The translations under genes and the position numbers were made by a program. The notes under the pieces are model-generated. The model was not told where the DNA came from. It worked only from the letters and a program-made list of their open reading frames with translations, and ran no database searches. From Draconibacterium sp. (GTDB taxonomy: Bacteria > Bacteroidota > Bacteroidia > Bacteroidales > Prolixibacteraceae), in assembly GCA_030595485.1 (NCBI GenBank), contig JAUVDE010000268.1, forward strand, positions 1 through 5,314: a stretch of DNA of 5,314 nt. Reading direction: 5' to 3'. The first letter of the stretch is position 1. Every line of letters starts with the position of its first letter. Shown here one piece after another: positions 1 to 5,314 of this stretch.

Positions 1-644
1 TCACCTTGCGGATAATAAAGTTGGTTCAAATCGTTTCTCGATTGACTTGTGGCTGCCTCCGTATTTTCGCGATTGTATGCAGGCGAAACCAGTTCTATTT
101 TTATTGTTTTCTGAAGATTCTCGAATTTGTACCAACCTATGGGTTTTTCGGCATGTACAAAAGTGGTTAATTTTGCTCCGTTTTCCCAGTCAACTACACA
201 AGTTGCAGTTTCAACATCGAGACTCACCAATTTTACTTTACCCAATTCTTCAATGTCAAATTCCAAAGCTCCGGCAGGAATTTTTGATGGTGCAGGTAAT
301 TTGTCATAGGGTTCATCAAATACTTTTTGTACTTCTTCGTATTTGTCGGCTTTCCAATGTTCATATACATTTTGGAACTTCCATTTATCGAAGTCAATGT
401 TTTCCATTGGGCGCAAATCCCAGAGGTCGGCACGATCGAGCGAAAAACGGAGTTTGCCCTCTTTTTGCCAAACAAGGTTTCCAACCATTGCATTCCCAAG
501 AGGCATGGCTTCATCCCAAACGTCAGCTAATTCATAGAATACCAGATTGTTACCTACTGAAGGGTGCAGTGATTTTTGTATTTTATCTGAACAAGAAAAA
601 AGGAGGGAGACAAACAAGATTGTTAGTAAGATTTTGGTTTTCAT
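1..644 (-). CDS. GH95-like glycoside hydrolase, lipoprotein, N-terminal part only (3' end outside window)
   Basis: The reading frame is open from the ATG at 644 to the window edge: 214 codons with no stop, so the C-terminal part is missing. Residues 1-18 form a lipoprotein signal (MKTK, a hydrophobic stretch, then LLFSC with Cys18 as lipidation site). Ser-Asp follows the Cys, partly resembling the Bacteroidota surface-export signal. Residues 43-59 (WDEAMPLGNAMVGNLVW) and 65-79 (LRFSLDRADLWDLRP) match the opening of the GH95-type N-terminal beta-sandwich domain, whose usual form is W-x-E-A-L-P-L-G-N-G-x-L-G followed by N-E-D-x-L-W. Family members are alpha-L-fucosidases or alpha-L-galactosidases of roughly 700-800 residues. 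The (alpha/alpha)6 catalytic barrel with its acidic residues lies beyond the window, so activity cannot be confirmed. 'LDRADLWDLR' in place of 'LNEDTLW' suggests a divergent subgroup whose linkage may differ. The gene starts 17 bp after the oxidoreductase stop, which implies co-transcription. The start is fixed by the signal sequence; no good ribosome binding site is seen. Confidence 0.82.
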   Translation of the reverse strand, partial: MKTKILLTILFVSLLFSCSDKIQKSLHPSVGNNLVFYELADVWDEAMPLGNAMVGNLVWQKEGKLRFSLDRADLWDLRPMENIDFDKWKFQNVYEHWKADKYEEVQKVFDEPYDKLPAPSKIPAGALEFDIEELGKVKLVSLDVETATCVVDWENGAKLTTFVHAEKPIGWYKFENLQKTIKIELVSPAYNRENTEAATSQSRNDLNQLYYPQG

Positions 645-661
645 TGCCTTGGAATTATTAA

Positions 662-2047
662 TTATTTAAGTTTTATTTCTTTTACTGCACCTTTATTTAA
701 ACGCGATGCTTCTGCCTGAAATCCCATTAAATGGCTTTCCATCGAAGCTTGAATGGTTGATGTCAACAATTTTGGGTCTTTGAAACTTACAGCTCGCACA
801 AAATCGTGTACCAATCCATGGTCGCCACCACCGTGACCCGAACCATCATTTTTTTCTTTACGAACGTCCCAAACATCTTGTTTCCCTGTAATTGCATTTG
901 TAATTGTAAGCGTTTTTTCATCGCCAAACATGTCGCCATTGGTGCAAAAAATGCGTGTTCGTCTGCCGCCATAATGAGTGAGAGCTTCCATCGAAAATGC
1001 GGCAGTAATTCCACCTTCAAATTCAAAATTCGAAACCTGATGGTCAACAACATCATTGTCACATCGATAAACACAACGCCCATATGGCCCATTTTTTAAT
1101 TCGCGGGTAATAGTTTTATCATTTATTTCCTCCAAATTCAGATGCCCCAACCATCCTCTTTGTTCTTTGTAAATCCTTATGGCTGAGTAAATACATTTTC
1201 GTTCTACAGCGCATCCATCAGTACAACGAGCGGTAGAACCTGCTGGTGCATTTTCTTTTCGAAATACAGACAAAGAGCCAAACGAGGAAACTTTTGTGCT
1301 TGGTTTATCAATAATCCAGCGTAAAATATCGGTATCGTGGCACGATTTTGAAAGAATTATTGGATTCGATTTTTTCGAATTACCCCAATTGCCACGAACA
1401 AAAGAGTGACACATGTGAAATCTCTCGATAGGCTCAAAATGCTGCACACTTACCACTTCGCCCAGTTCGCCGGAATCAATTACTTCTTTCATCTTTCTGA
1501 AATAAGAAGTGTAGCGTAATACATGGCAAACAGCAACAATGGCTTCCTTCTTTTCAGCCAGTTTAAGAATATCATTGCACTCTTCCCACGATTGCGCAAT
1601 GGCTTTTTCGAGTAATAAATCATAATCCAAATTCAAACCAGCCATTGCCGGTCCGTGGTGCAAATCATCGGGAGTCGTTATGATTATAGCATCAGCAAAT
1701 TTTGGAAGTTCAAAAACATGTTCCCAGGTTACAAACTGATGTTCCTCGGGAATATTGAAAGCTTTTGCCATGCGCTCTCGTCGGTATGGAATAGGTTCAG
1801 CTACACCAACAATTTGAAGCTCATCAGGATATTTTCGGGCATACGAACTATATGCACCCCAGCCACGACCTCCAGCACCACAAACAATGGCTTTTATAGG
1901 TTCCTTCAGTTTCTTTTTGTCATTTCGAAAAAGAGGTAAACTATTCGTTTCTGTATTTTTTGTGTCAATTGTTTTTCCGGCAAGTGGCGCTCCAACTGCC
2001 GCCATTCCCAACGATTTCAGTACTGTTCTTCTGCTCCAATTACTCAT
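662..2047 (-). CDS. Tat-exported Gfo/Idh/MocA family oxidoreductase
   Basis: This is a complete 461-residue protein. Residues 5-14 (SRRTVLKSLG) form a twin-arginine signal followed by a short Ala-rich hydrophobic stretch, so it is probably exported already folded with its nucleotide bound. The Rossmann domain starts near residue 51 with GAGGRG at 57-62, the NAD(P)-binding loop, and Glu84 follows the second strand. Glu147-Lys148 is the family's EKP motif, here EKA. H175-V-L-R-Y and K234-S-C-H237-D-T-D240 supply the usual active-site Lys/His/Asp positions of the substrate domain. A cysteine-rich insertion has C275, C279, C285, C325 and C329. GHGGGD at 404-409 is also found in GH109 NAD-dependent glycosidases, but the other GH109 signature residues are absent, so I do not call it GH109. 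The substrate is presumably a sugar or glycoside. The ATG at 2047 is the only reasonable start: an in-frame stop lies about 11 codons upstream. It sits between the GH20 and GH95-like genes in the same orientation. Confidence 0.95.
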   Translation of the reverse strand: MSNWSRRTVLKSLGMAAVGAPLAGKTIDTKNTETNSLPLFRNDKKKLKEPIKAIVCGAGGRGWGAYSSYARKYPDELQIVGVAEPIPYRRERMAKAFNIPEEHQFVTWEHVFELPKFADAIIITTPDDLHHGPAMAGLNLDYDLLLEKAIAQSWEECNDILKLAEKKEAIVAVCHVLRYTSYFRKMKEVIDSGELGEVVSVQHFEPIERFHMCHSFVRGNWGNSKKSNPIILSKSCHDTDILRWIIDKPSTKVSSFGSLSVFRKENAPAGSTARCTDGCAVERKCIYSAIRIYKEQRGWLGHLNLEEINDKTITRELKNGPYGRCVYRCDNDVVDHQVSNFEFEGGITAAFSMEALTHYGGRRTRIFCTNGDMFGDEKTLTITNAITGKQDVWDVRKEKNDGSGHGGGDHGLVHDFVRAVSFKDPKLLTSTIQASMESHLMGFQAEASRLNKGAVKEIKLK

Positions 2048-2172
2048 AAAATATTTTTTTACTCCAATATAATCTAGATTTCAATACTTCTTTAATTTGA
2101 ATGAATTTCAACCGACTGTATTCTCACATAATATTGCTTTGCTCAATACGGAATTTTTCGTCTAAATTGGTC
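2048..2172 (-). promoter_or_regulatory. 125-bp gap between hexosaminidase and oxidoreductase genes, possible internal promoter
   Basis: This is the largest non-coding stretch of the window and is very AT-rich near the oxidoreductase start. On the minus strand, TATATTGG (plus-strand positions 2064-2071) differs by one base from the Bacteroidota -7 element TAnnTTTG. No good TTTG lies 19-21 bp upstream of it, and transcription would begin only about ten bases before the ATG, so it is weak. GGAG at 2062-2065 lies 14 bases before the ATG, too far for a normal Shine-Dalgarno sequence. A small inverted repeat, TATTG/CAATA with a 7-base loop (2132-2148), is present without a T-tract. The length alone, against 17 and 42 bp for the other gaps, is the main reason to suspect local regulation. 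Confidence 0.2.
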
Positions 2173-4380
2173 TTATTGCTTCTTTATAAAAACAGCTCCA
2201 TACGAGTCATTCCCAACATCACCGCGAACTTTGGCTTTTATAGTAAAGGCTGCCCCGGTTTCGTAATCGTTAATTTCGAAGGTGTAAATGTTGTTTTTCG
2301 AATTTCCTCCGGTAAATGCAGGATGGTCGTCTTCTGCTATTTTGTTTCCATTTTTGAATACTTCCACCAACTCAATTTCTAAACGATGCTGGCCATTCGT
2401 AAACCAAAATGCTAATTCATAGGTTCCATTCTTATTGATTTTCCCAGTTGCATTCATCTCAAAATCAGCAAACTCTTTACCCTGGATTTTATTGGGCGCC
2501 CATTCGGCTACCATTTCGCCATACTTTTTAAACTTGTCGTATTTCTCGGGGAAATGTAATGGCAATGAATACTGGTTTCGGTTAACTACCGTAATTGCCT
2601 GAAATTGCGAAAGCTTCTCAACAACAAATGGTTTTGAATAAACCTGAGAATAAACGTTTGGAGCAACACCATCGATAGAATAACGAATTTCGGCGCCTGC
2701 AACTACATTCTCCAGTACGATTTCCAATCCATCATTTACCTTGTTTTTACTTACGAGCTTGGGTTGAGGTACACGATAACCAAAATCAGCCTCATCTAAA
2801 CGACGATAATGGGTACTCATACGGTTTTCAAAATCATTCCAGCTTTGCAAATCTTTAGGCGTCCAACAAACTTCGGCTAAAGCGGAAAGGCGTGGAAAGG
2901 TTAGGTAATCCATATATTTTTCAGAACGGTTTTCGTTTATAGGCGCAATTTCCTGAAGAATTGTACCATGGATAAACTGGTCGGACCACAAAGTTACATG
3001 TGCTCCTAAAACCTGCGGACGGTACTTTTCATCCAATCCCTCAATCATTGGGTTTAAAGCATATACTTTTTCCAGAGAAATGGGTTTTAGCCAGGTTGCT
3101 GCTTTTACTTCGCCGGGTATTTTGCTTTCGGCAACATCGAAATAACAATGCCCGGTAAGTGCCATAACTACATCGTGCCCGTCCTTTGTTCCCGAAATAG
3201 CTTTTTCAGGTGCGTGCCATACCATTCCAACTGCTTTATCATCCAAGCCACGTTCAATAATTTCGTCCCAGCCAACAATGGTTTTACCATGCTTTGCAGC
3301 CATTCGTTGTATCCGGTTAGTAAAATACACTTGAAGCTCTTTTTCGCTTTCGAGCCCCAGTTCCTTTTTACGTGCCTGACAATGTTCGCACTCACGCCAA
3401 CGATCGTAGCGAGCTTCATCGCCACCAACATGCAAATATTTCGATGGGAACAATTCAAAGGTTTCTTTAAAAACATCTTCAAGGAATTCAAAAGTTGATT
3501 CTTTTCCTACGCAATATAAATCGCGGCTTATAAAATGCTGCAAGGGCACAACATGTTCCTCTTCTGTACACGAAAGCCATGGATAAGCTGCAACGGCTGC
3601 CAAAGTATGTGCAGGAATTTCAATTTCAGGAATAACCTCAACATTCCGAAGGGCTGCATAAGCTACAATCTCCTTAATGTCTTCCTGTGTATAGTAACCA
3701 CCGGTGCGTTCGTGACCTTCGCCTCGCCACGCTCCAACAGAAGTCAGTTTTGGGTATTTTTTTATTTCCAAACGCCAACCGGAATCATCGATTAAATGCA
3801 AATGCAATACATTCATTTTGTACATCCCCATCATATCTATTAAGTGCAGCACATAGTCTTTGCCATAGAAATAGCGCGATACGTCTAGCATAACACCTCG
3901 CCATGGATATAATGGTGCATCTTCAATAACAGCACCATCAATTATCCATTCCACATTTTTTTGACGTTGATTGCTGTAAATTTCAGACGGAAGCATTTGT
4001 AAAAGTGTTTGAATACCGTTAAAAACTCCGGCTGCGTCGGCACCAATAATTTCAACAGATTGTTTTGTAACCGAAAGTTGATACCCTTCTTTGTCGATAT
4101 TTTTTGACTTATCAAGCGAAATTAGAATTGAATTACTCGAAGCACTTTTAGCCTGAGCAACATCAAAATCCCAACCCGTTGCCGGAGACAGCGTTTCTTC
4201 AAGATATTCTGCCATTGCTTCTAATTCTCCTGAATAAAGAATTTTCGCATCAGGTGTTAATTGAAAAACGTCACCATTTGAGGTGTAACTTTTGGGTAAG
4301 GGAATAATGTCCTGCGCCAAAATGTTTGTAAAACTTCCTATTACAAGTAAAATCGAAATTAAAATCTTTGTTCTATTCAT
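2173..4380 (-). CDS. GH20 beta-N-acetylhexosaminidase, secreted, with two C-terminal accessory domains
   Basis: This exo-acting enzyme should release terminal beta-linked GlcNAc or GalNAc by substrate-assisted catalysis. A Sec signal peptide covers residues 1-22 (cleavage LA|QD). The GH20b domain spans about 24-155. The catalytic barrel begins with WRGVMLDVSR at 160-169, where Arg161 binds the sugar. It continues with HLHLIDDSGWRLEI (193-206), PEIEIPAH (251-258) and HVGGDE (317-322), with the catalytic pair Asp321-Glu322. Trp371 (GWDE), Trp388, Tyr413, Asp415 and Trp465 match the residues that line the GlcNAc pocket in the family. The usual LWTE motif reads LWSD, so Glu becomes Asp467, and a short insertion follows before FPRLSALAEVCW (495-506). 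Residues about 540-608 resemble the chitobiase/hexosaminidase C-terminal domain (EIRYSIDG at 564-571). Residues about 618-735 form a further beta-rich domain I cannot assign. The length of 735 exceeds that of simple two-domain GH20 enzymes because of these additions. The gene lies 42 bp after the phosphatase-fold gene, with the ATG at 4380 directly before the signal peptide. Confidence 0.97.
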   Translation of the reverse strand: MNRTKILISILLVIGSFTNILAQDIIPLPKSYTSNGDVFQLTPDAKILYSGELEAMAEYLEETLSPATGWDFDVAQAKSASSNSILISLDKSKNIDKEGYQLSVTKQSVEIIGADAAGVFNGIQTLLQMLPSEIYSNQRQKNVEWIIDGAVIEDAPLYPWRGVMLDVSRYFYGKDYVLHLIDMMGMYKMNVLHLHLIDDSGWRLEIKKYPKLTSVGAWRGEGHERTGGYYTQEDIKEIVAYAALRNVEVIPEIEIPAHTLAAVAAYPWLSCTEEEHVVPLQHFISRDLYCVGKESTFEFLEDVFKETFELFPSKYLHVGGDEARYDRWRECEHCQARKKELGLESEKELQVYFTNRIQRMAAKHGKTIVGWDEIIERGLDDKAVGMVWHAPEKAISGTKDGHDVVMALTGHCYFDVAESKIPGEVKAATWLKPISLEKVYALNPMIEGLDEKYRPQVLGAHVTLWSDQFIHGTILQEIAPINENRSEKYMDYLTFPRLSALAEVCWTPKDLQSWNDFENRMSTHYRRLDEADFGYRVPQPKLVSKNKVNDGLEIVLENVVAGAEIRYSIDGVAPNVYSQVYSKPFVVEKLSQFQAITVVNRNQYSLPLHFPEKYDKFKKYGEMVAEWAPNKIQGKEFADFEMNATGKINKNGTYELAFWFTNGQHRLEIELVEVFKNGNKIAEDDHPAFTGGNSKNNIYTFEINDYETGAAFTIKAKVRGDVGNDSYGAVFIKKQ

Positions 4381-4422
4381 GAGTATAAATTTGTTCTTCT
4401 CTGATATTTTCTATTTGTACAA
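4381..4422 (-). other. 42-bp intergenic spacer, probable operon junction
   Basis: The spacer between the phosphatase-fold stop (TAG) and the hexosaminidase ATG is AT-rich. It holds no T-tract hairpin that could act as a terminator and no convincing -33/-7 promoter pair, so read-through is expected. AGAAG lies about 15 bases before the ATG, too far and too weak to serve as a Shine-Dalgarno sequence. This is normal in Bacteroidota, where translation often starts without one. Confidence 0.35.
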
Positions 4423-5314
4423 CTAGTCGTTAAAGATATTCGTTTGAATCAACACTGGAAAGTGGTCAGACGGATAAATACCATCTTTTGAAAAATCGAT
4501 AACCTGATACTCTTTCACCTTTACTTTATCGTTTACAAAAACAAAGTCGATGCGGCGTTTGTGGGTTGCCCCGTAACGAAAACTATTAAATGTTCCCTCC
4601 GAACCTGTTGGCTCTTTTACGCAAATCATTTTGCTATCCGATAAGCTCTGGCTAATCATTTCTTTGTAAGGAGTACTTTCCGCTTGAAAGTTAAAGTCGC
4701 CGGTAACAAAAACAGGTTTGTCTTCTGCCATTGCTTTTATCTTTTCATTTACGAGTTTCGCACTATTTACACGTGCATCTTTTCCTTTGCTATCAAAATG
4801 AGTATTAAAAACATAAAATTGCTTTTTACCTTTTTTGTATTCCAACAAAACCCAGGTGCAAATTCGATCATAGCCGGCATCCCACGAACGACTTACTTTG
4901 TCCGGTGTTTCCGACAGCCAAAATGTACCAGAATCGACCAAAGTTAGTTTATCGTTCCTGTAAAAGATAGGATTAAATTCATCTTTCTCTTTCCCATCGG
5001 CACGCCCTACTCCAAACCACGAATAAGCCGAAAGTTGTTCAGCCAAATATTTTACTTGATGAATATGAGGTTCCTGCATTCCTATTACATCCGGATGATA
5101 CTTGTTTAGTAGTTCCTCCTGAAGTATTTTTCGGTTAGCCCAGTCTGTTGGTCGGGGTTCGCCGTCGTTGAATAAGGCTTCGTCGTAACGAATATTGAAA
5201 GTCATTACTTTTATAGTTTCCTGTGCGAAAGTTGTGTTGATAGATAACAACATACACACCAGAATTGCAAGGACTGGTTTCAGGTTAACAAGTTGCAAGT
5301 TCTCAGACTTTACA
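4423..5314 (-). CDS. Secreted endonuclease/exonuclease/phosphatase-family hydrolase (5' end unresolved)
   Basis: This belongs to the metal-dependent DNase I/sphingomyelinase-like fold that cleaves phosphodiesters or phosphomonoesters. Numbering from a TTG at 5298 (291 residues), the fold's motifs appear in order: TFNIRYD with Asn35, GMQE with metal-ligand Glu76, FNTHFDSKG with His167, TGDFN with Asp201 and Asn203, RRIDFVF with Asp251, and SDHFPV with Asp278-His279. All expected catalytic positions are intact. A hydrophobic segment (VLAILVCMLLSI) and cleavage site FA|QE give a Sec signal peptide, so the enzyme acts outside the cytoplasm. The frame stays open through 5314 and contains no ATG before the signal segment; the real start is either the TTG or, more likely, an ATG just outside the window. 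The specific substrate cannot be told: nucleic acid, phospholipid, inositol phosphate or phosphorylated glycan are all possible. It is the most upstream gene seen in this co-oriented glycosidase cluster, which favours a glycan-linked phosphoester, but that is inference. Confidence 0.93.
   Translation of the reverse strand, partial: VKSENLQLVNLKPVLAILVCMLLSINTTFAQETIKVMTFNIRYDEALFNDGEPRPTDWANRKILQEELLNKYHPDVIGMQEPHIHQVKYLAEQLSAYSWFGVGRADGKEKDEFNPIFYRNDKLTLVDSGTFWLSETPDKVSRSWDAGYDRICTWVLLEYKKGKKQFYVFNTHFDSKGKDARVNSAKLVNEKIKAMAEDKPVFVTGDFNFQAESTPYKEMISQSLSDSKMICVKEPTGSEGTFNSFRYGATHKRRIDFVFVNDKVKVKEYQVIDFSKDGIYPSDHFPVLIQTNIFND

Noticed and set aside
47..661. A 204-codon plus-strand open frame opposite the GH95-like gene
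   Set aside because: It lies wholly antisense to a frame that has a lipoprotein signal and family motifs. Its own translation has no recognisable domain or plausible composition.
662..2047. Calling the oxidoreductase a GH109 alpha-N-acetylgalactosaminidase
   Set aside because: Only the GHGG-x-D motif and the Tat signal are shared. The EK pair, the KSCHDTD motif and the cysteine insertion follow ordinary Gfo/Idh/MocA dehydrogenases instead.
2132..2148. Inverted repeat TATTG/CAATA as a terminator after the hexosaminidase gene
   Set aside because: The stem is only 5 bp, AT-rich and not followed by a T-tract, so it is within chance for such sequence.
2101..2382. Plus-strand frame of 93 codons starting in the 125-bp gap
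   Set aside because: Most of it is antisense to the GH20 C-terminal coding region; no domain, no ribosome binding site.
3148..3498. A 116-codon plus-strand frame and a 107-codon minus-strand frame inside the hexosaminidase
   Set aside because: Both overlap the GH20 catalytic region, including the sequence coding the Asp321-Glu322 pair, and are shadows of that gene.
4415..4422. Palindrome TTGTACAA right after the phosphatase-fold stop codon
   Set aside because: Eight bases in AT-rich sequence with no second copy seen near the other genes; no support as an operator.

Overview
The window reads as a piece of a carbohydrate-degradation locus from a member of the Bacteroidota. Four points support this: the sequence is AT-leaning; clear Shine-Dalgarno sequences are lacking before the starts; exported hydrolases have signal peptides ending in Ala-Gln; and one lipoprotein has Ser-Asp directly after the lipidated Cys. 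The gene types (GH20 hexosaminidase, GH95-like hydrolase, Tat-exported Gfo/Idh/MocA protein, secreted endonuclease/exonuclease/phosphatase-fold enzyme) are the usual content of polysaccharide utilization loci in gut and marine Bacteroidota. The genus cannot be read from the sequence.

All four genes lie on the minus strand, so transcription runs from high to low coordinates. First comes a secreted metal-dependent endonuclease/exonuclease/phosphatase-family enzyme, with its 5' end at or beyond the window edge (4423-5314). A 42-bp gap leads to a 735-residue GH20 beta-N-acetylhexosaminidase (2173-4380). After a 125-bp gap comes a 461-residue Tat-dependent Gfo/Idh/MocA oxidoreductase (662-2047). 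A 17-bp gap leads to the N-terminal 214 codons of a lipoprotein with the GH95-type N-terminal fold, which runs off the window (1-644). No RNA gene, insertion sequence, CRISPR array or convincing plus-strand gene is visible.

The same orientation and short gaps suggest one transcription unit, possibly with an extra promoter in the 125-bp gap. Every product carries an export signal (Sec, Tat or lipoprotein), so the likely job is trimming an extracellular or periplasmic glycan. GH20 would remove terminal beta-GlcNAc or beta-GalNAc. The GH95-like enzyme would remove an alpha-linked sugar such as L-fucose or L-galactose. The Gfo/Idh/MocA protein would act on a sugar through bound NAD(H). The phosphatase-fold enzyme may cleave a phosphoester. 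A host-type or other amino-sugar- and deoxysugar-containing glycan fits, but the substrate is inference. No SusC/SusD pair, regulator or sulfatase lies inside the window.

Nothing here is clearly a new system. The points most worth a second look are the exported nucleotide-dependent oxidoreductase with an EKA motif and a cysteine cluster, the Glu-to-Asp change and unassigned C-terminal domain in the GH20 enzyme, and the phosphatase-fold enzyme inside a glycosidase operon.
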